The notes beneath the pieces are model-generated. The model saw only the letters and a list, made by a program, of their open reading frames with translations, did not search any database and was not told the origin of the DNA. From contig DSBE01000229.1 in NCBI GenBank assembly GCA_011053085.1, positions 1-5,470 of the forward strand: a stretch of 5,470 bases of DNA, written 5' to 3'. Each line of letters opens with the position of its first letter. The stretch's first letter is position 1. Shown here in pieces: positions 1 through 5,470 of this stretch. Source of the DNA: Chloroflexota bacterium (GTDB lineage: Bacteria > Chloroflexota > Anaerolineae > Anaerolineales > Anaerolineaceae). Both the position numbers and the translations under genes were made by a program.

Positions 1-410
1 CAAATATCCAGCACCTGATTGTTCTTCGTCATATCCATCGCCTGAATCACCTTCTCCATGATCGGTTTCGGCAGCCGTTCCAACCTGCCGATATGCCGCA
101 GCCTGACGCCCTGACGGTGCAATTCAGGCAATTCCCTTTCTAACGCATCCGCCAGAATATTCATCAATCCTTTGACTTCGTCTTCTGGCCGGTTCCAATT
201 CTCGGTCGAGAATGCATACACCGTTAGATAGCGCACCCCGAATTCGACACAGGCGCGAATGATCGTACGCAGGTTCTCCGTGCCGGCGCGATGACCGAAA
301 ATGCGTGGTCTTCCTTGCTGCTTCGCCCATCGTCCGTTGCCATCCATGATCATGGCAACATGCACAGGCAGGCGTTGAGGGTCAAGTGGTGGCAGTTCTT
401 TGTCAGGCAT
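1..410 (-). CDS. uppS: Isoprenyl transferase / undecaprenyl diphosphate synthase, N-terminal part (cut by window edge)
   Basis: This cis-prenyltransferase condenses isopentenyl diphosphate onto farnesyl diphosphate to make the C55 lipid carrier for peptidoglycan and other envelope polymers; it acts at the cytoplasmic side of the membrane. The reading frame starts at ATG 410-408 and stays open to base 1, giving 136 codons, a little over half of the usual ~250 residues. The family signature is clear: MDGNGRWA at residues 22-29, with D23 as the expected catalytic aspartate, GHRAG at 39-43, and the AFSTENWNRP block at about 79-88. The visible part ends in TKNNQVLDI, just before the expected NYGGR region, so the missing end lies outside the window and is not a true truncation. 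The start is 5 bases after the frr stop, and its likely ribosome site (GGAAG) lies inside the last codons of frr, so translation is probably coupled. Identification is very secure. Confidence 0.96.
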   Translation of the reverse strand, partial: MPDKELPPLDPQRLPVHVAMIMDGNGRWAKQQGRPRIFGHRAGTENLRTIIRACVEFGVRYLTVYAFSTENWNRPEDEVKGLMNILADALERELPELHRQGVRLRHIGRLERLPKPIMEKVIQAMDMTKNNQVLDI

Positions 411-415
411 ACCGC

Positions 416-973
416 TCAGACTTCCATGATCTCTTTTTCTTTTTCGTCACCGACTTCCTGCAGCAAATCGGAGTATTTATCTGTGATTTCTTGCAGTTCT
501 TCTTCGCCCCATTTCAAGTCATCTTCGGAGATCAATTTCTCTTTTTCGAATTCTTTCAGGTCTTTGATGCAGTCACGGCGTACATTGCGTATGGCTACAC
601 GCCCTTCTTCCACTCGTTTGCCCACCAATTTGACCAGTTCGCGGCGGCGTTCTTCCGTCAACGCTGGCAAATTCAAGCGGATAACTTTGCCGTCAGAGAC
701 CGGATTAACCCCCAGATCCGATTTTTGAATGGCTTTGATGATGTCATTGACCGAGCCTGCATCAAACGGTCGGATCATAATTTGACGTGGTTCAGGAACA
801 CTCAATGTAGCCAGCTGGTTCATTCTGGTTGGCATGCCGTAGTAATCAACTTCGATGCCTTCTACCAGCGAAGGCGTCGCCCGGCCAGTGCGAACCAGTT
901 TCAGATTATCACGCAGGGCTTCGACAGCGCCATGCATACGACCTTCAGCATCTTTGAGTATGTCTTTTATCAT
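416..973 (-). CDS. frr: Ribosome recycling factor
   Basis: RRF works in the cytoplasm with EF-G to split the post-termination ribosome and free it for another round. From ATG 973-971 the protein is 185 residues, exactly the usual bacterial length. Conserved blocks are visible: RTGRATPSL at 28-36, YYGMPT at about 44-49, SDLGVNP at about 85-91, LTEERR at 105-110 and RNVRRD at 129-134, which contains the essential arginine R132. The frame is open further upstream to a TTG at 1003 and includes an ATG at 979. I chose 973 because AGGAG (985-981) sits 7 bases before it and only 1 base before 979, and because MIKDIL matches normal RRF N-termini. It is the first gene of the visible frr-uppS operon. 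The usual upstream partner pyrH is absent; instead a sulfatase gene diverges. Confidence 0.97.
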   Translation of the reverse strand: MIKDILKDAEGRMHGAVEALRDNLKLVRTGRATPSLVEGIEVDYYGMPTRMNQLATLSVPEPRQIMIRPFDAGSVNDIIKAIQKSDLGVNPVSDGKVIRLNLPALTEERRRELVKLVGKRVEEGRVAIRNVRRDCIKDLKEFEKEKLISEDDLKWGEEELQEITDKYSDLLQEVGDEKEKEIMEV

Positions 974-980
974 TGTCATG

Positions 981-985
981 CTCCT
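981..985 (-). promoter_or_regulatory. frr Shine-Dalgarno, decides the start codon
   Basis: AGGAG on the minus strand lies 7 bases before ATG 973-971. It overlaps the TTG-initiated upstream extension and is far too close to the ATG at 979, so it fixes the frr start at 973. Confidence 0.8.
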
Positions 986-1017
986 TTTCTCTAACCTCAG
1001 CAATCACAACTATTCCT

Positions 1018-1023
1018 ATTTTA
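1018..1023 (-). promoter_or_regulatory. Possible -10 element for frr-uppS
   Basis: TAAAAT on the minus strand matches five of six bases of the sigma-70 -10 consensus and lies about 45 bases before the frr start. No good -35 is found at 17-18 bp; the bases there are part of the inverted repeat at 1038-1065, so the promoter may be regulated or may lie elsewhere. This is a tentative call. Confidence 0.3.
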
Positions 1024-1027
1024 CCCG

Positions 1028-1065
1028 AAACCGGTTTGATTGATGAGCGCCAGTTATCATCAATC
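1028..1065. repeat. Palindrome plus inverted repeat in the divergent promoter region
   Basis: Two adjoining symmetric elements lie between the divergent frr and sulfatase genes. AAACCGGTTT at 1028-1037 is a perfect 10-bp palindrome. GATTGATGA at 1038-1046 is repeated in inverse as TCATCAATC at 1057-1065, a perfect 9-bp match with a 10-base spacer. In DNA these could be operator sites; in RNA the second could form a hairpin in the leader of either gene. There is no T-tract next to it, so a simple terminator is unlikely. The function is inferred from position only. Confidence 0.55.
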
Positions 1066-1181
1066 TTTTACTTCATCACCCACAACCAGGTTCAACGAAA
1101 TCTCTAAAAATGTACTACACTTATGGTTAATGACAAAGCAACACTTGGTTGTTATCGACACATTCTCGAAGGAAATCGCCC

Positions 1182-2498
1182 ATGAAACCCAATGTCCTGT
1201 ACATACACTCGCATGATACCGGCCGCTACATCCAGCCCTACGGCCACAACATCCCCACACCGCACATGCAGAAACTGGCGGAGGAAGGCGTCCTCTTTCG
1301 CAAAGCCTTTTGCGCTGCGCCCACCTGTTCACCCAGCCGCGCCGCCCTGTTAACCGGGCAATCTGCCCATTCCTCCGGTATGCTGGGATTAGCCCACCGC
1401 GGATTTTCGCTGAACGACTATAATCAACATCTTGCCAATTATCTGAAAAAACAAGGGTACGCTACAGCGCTGGCAGGCATGCAGCACGTAGCAAAAAAGG
1501 CCGAAACCATTGGATACGACGAAATTCTTTGTCCAGTGAACAAAGAGTTCTCTGCTTATTACCAGCTTCCCTTCGTAGAAAACTACCTGAAGGAAAAAAG
1601 TACAGCTCAAACGCAGCCATTCTTCCTCTCGGTCGGGTTTGAAGAAACCCACCGCGAATTCCGCCAGCCGACAGCGCTTGAGGATGAACGCTATTGCCTG
1701 CCGCCTGCCCCGCTGCCCGACACCCCCCAGACCCGCCGTGACATGGCAGAATTCAAAGCCTCAGCCCGTGTTTTTGACGACGCTGTCGGCGAACTACTTT
1801 GCATGCTGGGCACCTATGGTTTGGCGGAAAATACCCTCGTCATCCTCACCACCGATCATGGTATTGCCTTCCCCAGTATGAAGTGCATCCTCACCGATCA
1901 TGGCATCGGCGTGCTGTTGATCATGCGCGGACCGGGCGGTTTCAGCGGAGGCAAGGTTGTTGACGGCATGGTGTCGCACATCGACATCTTTCCAACCATC
2001 TGCGAATTACTGCAAACTGAACCGCCATCCTGGCTTCAGGGAACCTCTTTAACGCCCTTAATCAGCGGACAGCAATCAGCAATCCATGATGCCATATTCG
2101 CCGAAGTGACCTACCATGCTGCCTACGAGCCGCAGCGTGCTATCCGCACCTTGCGGTATAAGTACATCCAACGCTTTGGCGATCGCACCGCTCGGGTTCT
2201 GCCCAACTGTGATGATAGTTATTCAAAGGATGTGTTGCTGGCAGCCGGCTGGGGTGAACTCGATATCGCCCAAGAGCAGTTGTTTGATCTGATGTTAGAC
2301 CCCAATGAGGCCCATAATCTCGCAAATGATCCCTCTATGCAAGCGGTACTGGCAGAATTGCGAGACCGGCTGCATCAATGGATGTTACAGACCGATGACC
2401 CCATTCTGCAAGGCCTGCCTGTGCCTGCTCCCAAAGGCGCTATTGTCAATCTGCCTGATCAGGCCTCTCCCAACGATCCAACCGTTACGGTAGACTGA
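1182..2498 (+). CDS. Sulfatase of the alkaline phosphatase superfamily, heparan N-sulfatase (SGSH)-like
   Basis: Sulfatases hydrolyse sulfate esters or sulfamates using a formylglycine made from an active-site Cys or Ser. Here the maturation motif is CSPSR at residues 49-53, within CSPSRAALLTG, with C49 as the expected formylglycine. H157 in the ETHR block and D225-H226 in TTDHG are the other expected active-site and metal positions. The layout, the GIAFPS block and the C-terminal LFDLMLDPNEAHNLANDP resemble human N-sulfoglucosamine sulfohydrolase. There is no signal peptide, so it is probably cytoplasmic. Two canonical positions differ: the first Asp of the N-terminal pair is H11 (SHD), and the Lys of the GK-x-H motif is M100 (GMQH). 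The ATG at 1182 is preferred over TTG 1149 because AAGGA (1169-1173) lies 8 bases before it and MKPNVLYI is a normal sulfatase start. Length is 438 residues. The true substrate is unknown, and no maturase gene is in the window. Confidence 0.9.
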   Translation: MKPNVLYIHSHDTGRYIQPYGHNIPTPHMQKLAEEGVLFRKAFCAAPTCSPSRAALLTGQSAHSSGMLGLAHRGFSLNDYNQHLANYLKKQGYATALAGMQHVAKKAETIGYDEILCPVNKEFSAYYQLPFVENYLKEKSTAQTQPFFLSVGFEETHREFRQPTALEDERYCLPPAPLPDTPQTRRDMAEFKASARVFDDAVGELLCMLGTYGLAENTLVILTTDHGIAFPSMKCILTDHGIGVLLIMRGPGGFSGGKVVDGMVSHIDIFPTICELLQTEPPSWLQGTSLTPLISGQQSAIHDAIFAEVTYHAAYEPQRAIRTLRYKYIQRFGDRTARVLPNCDDSYSKDVLLAAGWGELDIAQEQLFDLMLDPNEAHNLANDPSMQAVLAELRDRLHQWMLQTDDPILQGLPVPAPKGAIVNLPDQASPNDPTVTVD

Positions 2499-2530
2499 AA
2501 GCACTTAATCGTACTCAGGCAACCAAAAAG

Positions 2531-2560
2531 TTACCATCAACAGAAACCCTGCGATATAAT
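2531..2560 (+). promoter_or_regulatory. Sigma-70-type promoter for the hydrogenase genes
   Basis: A consensus -10 TATAAT lies at 2555-2560. TTACCA at 2531-2536 matches four of six -35 bases with an 18-bp spacer. The predicted transcription start is near 2567, giving a leader of about 25 bases before the GTG start. No terminator hairpin is seen after the sulfatase stop at 2498, so some read-through from the sulfatase gene is also possible. Confidence 0.65.
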
Positions 2561-2568
2561 ACATAGGA

Positions 2569-2584
2569 CAATCAATTAGATTGA
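2569..2584 (+). repeat. Short inverted repeat in the hydrogenase leader
   Basis: CAATC (2569-2573) and GATTG (2579-2583) form a 5-bp inverted repeat; the overlapping pair TCAAT (2572-2576) and ATTGA (2580-2584) is also symmetric. The element covers the predicted start of transcription and touches the Shine-Dalgarno, a position suited to an operator or a weak hairpin. It is short and AT-rich, so chance is possible. Confidence 0.3.
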
Positions 2585-2589
2585 GGTGA
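2583..2589 (+). promoter_or_regulatory. Ribosome binding site supporting a GTG start
   Basis: GAGGTGA is a near-perfect anti-16S match lying just before GTG 2593-2595. It supports GTG as the true start of the hydrogenase small subunit; no in-frame ATG lies nearby upstream, and the conserved SGCAGC motif begins only 14 codons in. Confidence 0.8.
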
Positions 2590-2592
2590 AGA

Positions 2593-3453
2593 GTGGCCCG
2601 ACAACTGCCAAAATTTGCGGTTTTACAATTATCAGGTTGTGCTGGCTGTGAAGTCTCTCTGTTGAATTCAACAGAGTGGCTGTACAATTTTGAACTTGTG
2701 TACATGCCATTGGTGATCTCAGCTTCGAATGTTCCCAGCGTGGATGTCTTGCTGGTCAGCGGTGGTGTACAAACATCTGAAGACCTGTACAAATTACTGC
2801 GCGCAGTCAACTCAGCCAAAGAAATAGTCGCAGTCGGCACCTGTGCCATCTCAGGCGGCATTACCAACCTTGGCAACCGTGACGATGTCCGTCAAATGTT
2901 CCTTTCAGAAGCGGAACGCTTCCATCTTCCGCGTATGCTGCCCAAATGTCACCCCATCGATGACTATGTTGAAGTCGATCGCTATCTTTCAGGCTGCCCG
3001 CCAACGCCAGAACTCTTCATGCAGCTGCTGGTGCCAGACCCAGACTACGTACCCAAACGCAATGTCTGCCAGGAGTGCGGCCGCAAGAAGCTCAAAGACA
3101 TGAAACCCGATCACTTCTTCTATTCACAGCGCGGTTCACCCGATCCTGACATCTGCCTCATCAACCAGGGCTATCCCTGCGTCGGCACTTCCACCCGCGC
3201 CGGCTGTAACGCCCTCTGCACCAAGCCCGGCCATCCCTGTGTGGGATGCCGCGGCCCCTCTGACGCCTTTATCGACAAAAACGCGCAGGATTGGTTTGAC
3301 AGCATAGGCAAAGTATTCGAAAAAATGACCGATGTGCCCACAGAAGAAATCCAGGCCATTTTACGCTCACCCCAGTTGTCATTATTCTTGTTTCAATTTG
3401 CCGACTATGACCATGTCAATAAAAAGCCCAGGCCAAAGGAAAAAATCGTCTGA
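2593..3453 (+). CDS. [NiFe] hydrogenase small (electron-transfer) subunit, group 3 MvhG/FrhG-like
   Basis: This subunit passes electrons between the NiFe site of the large subunit and an acceptor through iron-sulfur clusters. Residues C16 and C19 (SGCAGC), C84 (GTCAIS) and C135 (SGCPPTPE) are the four expected ligands of the proximal [4Fe-4S] cluster. A C-terminal part carries eight more cysteines: C159, C162, C188, C196, C205, C209, C216 and C219. They fit two further [4Fe-4S] clusters, and the order (CxxCGR, then GYPCVG, TRAGCNALC and PCVGCRGP) matches the MvhG/FrhG family. There is no twin-arginine signal and no membrane segment, so it is cytoplasmic. The length, 286 residues, is normal for this group. 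It starts with GTG and overlaps the large-subunit ATG by one base (TGATG), indicating coupled translation. Close bacterial relatives could be group 3b or 3c; I cannot decide the subgroup. No diaphorase, MvhD, Hdr or FrhB gene is present nearby. Confidence 0.92.
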   Translation: MARQLPKFAVLQLSGCAGCEVSLLNSTEWLYNFELVYMPLVISASNVPSVDVLLVSGGVQTSEDLYKLLRAVNSAKEIVAVGTCAISGGITNLGNRDDVRQMFLSEAERFHLPRMLPKCHPIDDYVEVDRYLSGCPPTPELFMQLLVPDPDYVPKRNVCQECGRKKLKDMKPDHFFYSQRGSPDPDICLINQGYPCVGTSTRAGCNALCTKPGHPCVGCRGPSDAFIDKNAQDWFDSIGKVFEKMTDVPTEEIQAILRSPQLSLFLFQFADYDHVNKKPRPKEKIV

Positions 3454-4772
3454 TGACCCAATTAACTTTTCCTATCAGCAGAATTGAAGGCCACGCCCAG
3501 GTAGTCATCGAGGTAGAGGATGGTAAAGTCTTATCCTCACACTTCGAAGCCACCGAAATGCGTGGATTCAGCCACTTTGTCAAAGGCACGCCTGCCGAGC
3601 AAATGCCTGTGATCACCCCCCGCATCTGCGGTGTCTGTTCAACCGCCCACCACGTCGCATCAGTCAAAGCACTCGAAGATATTTTTGGCGTCGAACCGCC
3701 GCCCCTCGCCAAGAAGATCCGGGAATTGTTGTTGCTGGGACAATTAATCCAGAACCAGGCAACCTCGCTTTTCATCTTTACCATGCCGGACCGGCTGGAT
3801 GTTCCCTCCATTTTTCATTCATTAGAAACCAGCAATATCTCCGTCAAAGGGGTGTGCGACAATATCGCCCGTTGTTCTTTGCGTATCCGCAAAGCCGGCA
3901 CTGACATCATATCACTGGCAGGCGGACAGTTCATCCACCCCATTAAAACCATCATTGGCGGTGTTTCCAGCGGCATCACCCCCGAAAAAGCAGAATTAAT
4001 GAAAAAAGAGCTCAACACCATCATTCCCGTAGTGCGCATTCTCTTCAACCATTACTGGCAGCTCTCCATCAGCCTGAAAGACCGCATCGGCACCTGGGGT
4101 GATGATGAACCGACCTTTTACCTGACCTCAACCACACCCACGAAGCCCAGCTTTGATTCCTCGCGCATCCGCATCCTATCGCCGGATGGCGTAGAAATTG
4201 AAACTTTCACCGCCAGTGAATTTCGTAATTATCTGGTGTTTACAGAGAATGAGTATAGTTACGCCGGTCAGACCAGTTACAAAGGCAACATCATGCGCGC
4301 CAACAGCCTCGCACGCATCAACATGACCGAAACCATGGGCACCCCCATTGCCGATAGCTATATGAGTCGTCTCGAACGTGCATTTGGCCTTCCCACCCAC
4401 CCCATTTTGCTGTTCGACCTGTGCCGCGGCATCGAGTTGATCTACGCCATCGAACGCGCCATCGAAATTCTCAGTGAACCGTTGAACAACGATATCACCA
4501 GTGTTGCCTATACCCCCAGCGACGGTGAAGGTTATGGGTTGGTCGAAGCACCGCGCGGACCGCTCATCCATCGTTACAATGTGCTCGATGGTAAGATCAC
4601 CGAAGCCGAATTCGTTATCCCCACTGTGCACAACATGCTGGCCATTGAACGTGCCCTGACAGTGGCCGCCAACCGTTATATCAAGAGCGGACAGATCAAT
4701 TTAGAACTGGAGAAAGCTGTCGGCCGCGTTGTACGCGCTTTCGATCCCTGCATTGCCTGCGCCACAAAATAA
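3453..4772 (+). CDS. [NiFe] hydrogenase large (catalytic) subunit, group 3-like, without C-terminal extension
   Basis: This subunit holds the NiFe centre that splits or forms H2. The first ligand pair is C59/C62 in RICGVC (57-62), followed by the usual HH; the second pair is C433/C436 in DPCIAC (431-436). SRIEGHA at 9-15 and EAPRGPL near residue 365 are standard conserved blocks, and the 439-residue length suits the Mvh/Frh/3b families. The unusual point is the end: the protein finishes as DPCIACATK and stop. Most large subunits continue past DPCxxCxxH/R with a peptide that a nickel-dependent endopeptidase removes. Here there is no such peptide, and Lys replaces the usual final His or Arg. 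A terminator begins 3 bases after the stop, so the short end looks genuine. The start ATG overlaps the small-subunit stop, with AAAGGA 12 bases upstream. It is probably cytoplasmic. The physiological acceptor is unknown. Confidence 0.94.
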   Translation: MTQLTFPISRIEGHAQVVIEVEDGKVLSSHFEATEMRGFSHFVKGTPAEQMPVITPRICGVCSTAHHVASVKALEDIFGVEPPPLAKKIRELLLLGQLIQNQATSLFIFTMPDRLDVPSIFHSLETSNISVKGVCDNIARCSLRIRKAGTDIISLAGGQFIHPIKTIIGGVSSGITPEKAELMKKELNTIIPVVRILFNHYWQLSISLKDRIGTWGDDEPTFYLTSTTPTKPSFDSSRIRILSPDGVEIETFTASEFRNYLVFTENEYSYAGQTSYKGNIMRANSLARINMTETMGTPIADSYMSRLERAFGLPTHPILLFDLCRGIELIYAIERAIEILSEPLNNDITSVAYTPSDGEGYGLVEAPRGPLIHRYNVLDGKITEAEFVIPTVHNMLAIERALTVAANRYIKSGQINLELEKAVGRVVRAFDPCIACATK

Positions 4773-4774
4773 AA

Positions 4775-4811
4775 AAAACTGGCGGATACCATCATAGCAT
4801 CCGCCAGTTTT
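4775..4811. terminator. Bidirectional rho-independent terminator
   Basis: AAAACTGGCGGAT (4775-4787) pairs perfectly with ATCCGCCAGTTTT (4799-4811), a 13-bp stem with an 11-base loop. On the plus strand it ends in TTTTCGTTT, closing the hydrogenase unit 2 bases after its stop. On the minus strand the stem runs into a tract of eight T, one A and four T, closing the slyD transcript 15 bases after its stop. It serves both convergent genes. Confidence 0.93.
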
Positions 4812-4826
4812 CGTTTACTTATTCAG

Positions 4827-5348
4827 TTATCCGCAGCTATCGCAACTGCCACTGCAACTGGCGCATCCACCCATGTCGACACGGCCGACTGACAGTTCGA
4901 TTTCGGTCGCCTCTCGAATATCCGAGATCGATACTTCAAAAGTCAATGATTTTCCTGCCAGGGGATGGTTGAAATCCAACACAACCACATCATCTTTCAC
5001 TTCACTGATCGTCGCGCTCATAATACGTCCATCACCTGTATTGAGGCGTAAGGGCCGCCCGATATTGAATTCAAAATTCTCGGGGAATTTGTTTTTTTCC
5101 ATATCCATAAAGGCTGAATCGTCCAATACACCGTAGGCATTTTCGGGGTCAACGGTCACAGTTTTTCCTTCGCCGACCTGCATACCTTCCAATTGAACTT
5201 CCAACCCCTTTATTAAGTTATTGTGTCCGTGCAGATAAGGCAGCGGTTCGCGTCCAGCCGTGCTGTCAGCGATCTCACCCTCTACAGTCAACACATAATC
5301 AAGATGCACTACCTTGTCCTGTCCCACAACCATTTTTTCTGATTCCAT
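4827..5348 (-). CDS. slyD: FKBP-type peptidyl-prolyl cis-trans isomerase, SlyD-like, with cysteine-rich tail
   Basis: SlyD proteins are cytoplasmic prolyl isomerases and chaperones; in E. coli SlyD also binds nickel and helps load it into hydrogenase. The 173-residue product has the split FKBP fold: PLPYLHGHNNLIKGLE at 35-50 and VGEGKTVTV after it, an insert-in-flap chaperone domain at roughly 70-122, and the SlyD signature block DFNHPLAGKSLTFEV at 125-139, leading to IREAT at 144-148. The tail carries four cysteines, C162, C165, C169 and C172 (CX2CX3CX2C), and none of the histidines that dominate the longer E. coli tail. It could bind nickel or another soft metal. The start at 5348 is supported by GAGGT 6 bases upstream; a second Met at residue 6 is less likely. 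It is convergent with the hydrogenase genes and shares their terminator. Family assignment is firm; the nickel role is inferred. Confidence 0.93.
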   Translation of the reverse strand: MESEKMVVGQDKVVHLDYVLTVEGEIADSTAGREPLPYLHGHNNLIKGLEVQLEGMQVGEGKTVTVDPENAYGVLDDSAFMDMEKNKFPENFEFNIGRPLRLNTGDGRIMSATISEVKDDVVVLDFNHPLAGKSLTFEVSISDIREATEIELSVGRVDMGGCASCSGSCDSCG

Positions 5349-5385
5349 TGAATTACCTCATATTTTATATATTTTTTTCGAACAA

Positions 5386-5394
5386 ATTGTATCA
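5386..5394 (-). promoter_or_regulatory. Extended -10 promoter for slyD
   Basis: On the minus strand TGATACAAT is an extended -10 element (TGn plus TACAAT, five of six). It would start transcription near 5379, leaving about 31 bases before the ATG and keeping the Shine-Dalgarno intact. No convincing -35 is seen, which is common for extended -10 promoters. A TATAAA-like run nearer the gene would remove the Shine-Dalgarno and is less likely. Confidence 0.45.
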
Positions 5395-5470
5395 CCTTTT
5401 TTGAATCTCAGATTATGCAACCTATTTTCTGTAAATTCATCAGGACCTTTTAGCAAGAATTGAAATTAAG

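Noticed and set aside
386..994. A 202-codon plus-strand open frame opposite frr
   Set aside because: It is antisense to a clear RRF, is very rich in Phe and Gln in the way expected for the reverse complement of Lys/Glu-rich coding DNA, and shows no family motif.
974..1003. TTG-initiated N-terminal extension of frr
   Set aside because: The Shine-Dalgarno lies inside this stretch and points to ATG 973; RRF length is exact from there.
1036..1063. TTGAT...ATCAA halves as an FNR/CRP-type box
   Set aside because: The halves are 18 bases apart, not the 4 needed for an FNR site.
1149..1181. TTG-initiated N-terminal extension of the sulfatase
   Set aside because: The added residues (LSTHSRRKSP) are not sulfatase-like, and AAGGA is correctly spaced for ATG 1182.
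1841..1903. Near-repeat CATCCTCACC...GATCATGG, giving TDHGI twice in the sulfatase 14 codons apart
   Set aside because: Both copies fall at positions that family members conserve in their own way (the DxG metal site and the following LxDxGI-like strand), so a recent duplication is not needed.
4176..4631. A 151-codon minus-strand open frame inside the hydrogenase large subunit
   Set aside because: It is antisense to conserved coding sequence with no recognisable motif or ribosome site.
4761..4778. Possible frameshift at the A-rich end of the hydrogenase large-subunit gene hiding a normal C-terminal extension
   Set aside because: The next bases form the terminator stem, and reading past the stop in the same frame gives no extension-like peptide. 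Kept as a caveat because homopolymers are error-prone.
5349..5470. Possible further gene at the right edge
   Set aside because: The 122 bases are AT-rich and show promoter-like sequence for slyD only; I see no coding frame or RNA gene there.

Overview
The window looks like a stretch of chromosome from an anaerobic bacterium. The base composition is moderate (about 50% GC by eye), intergenic gaps are short, and the core translation and cell-wall genes sit beside a cytoplasmic [NiFe] hydrogenase. The gene mix would suit an anaerobic Chloroflexota (Anaerolineae-like) or Firmicutes-type organism. That placement is inference only; no rRNA or other phylogenetic marker was compared.

Layout from left to right. 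(1) On the minus strand lies a tight operon: frr (ribosome recycling factor, 416-973) followed 5 bases later by uppS (undecaprenyl diphosphate synthase), whose 3' part runs off the left edge. (2) A 208-base divergent intergenic region (974-1181) holds a 10-bp palindrome and a perfect 9-bp inverted repeat. (3) On the plus strand is a sulfatase of the heparan N-sulfatase-like branch (1182-2498), with a formylglycine motif but two altered active-site positions. (4) A 94-base gap carries a good sigma-70-type promoter and a strong Shine-Dalgarno. (5) Then come the small (2593-3453) and large (3453-4772) subunits of a group-3-like [NiFe] hydrogenase, overlapping by one base (TGATG). (6) A 13-bp-stem terminator (4775-4811) lies between the hydrogenase and a convergent minus-strand gene. 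(7) That gene encodes a SlyD-type peptidyl-prolyl isomerase (4827-5348) with a four-cysteine tail. (8) The last 122 bases are AT-rich and hold the likely slyD promoter.

The most interesting part is 2530-5400. The hydrogenase is a self-contained two-gene unit with its own promoter and terminator, and no electron-acceptor subunit is in view. Its large subunit stops directly after the nickel-binding motif, at DPCIACATK, so it has no C-terminal peptide for a maturation endopeptidase to remove. The gene facing it encodes a SlyD-like protein; in E. coli SlyD helps deliver nickel to hydrogenases. Together this suggests a compact hydrogenase locus with a simplified maturation route and a linked nickel-handling chaperone.
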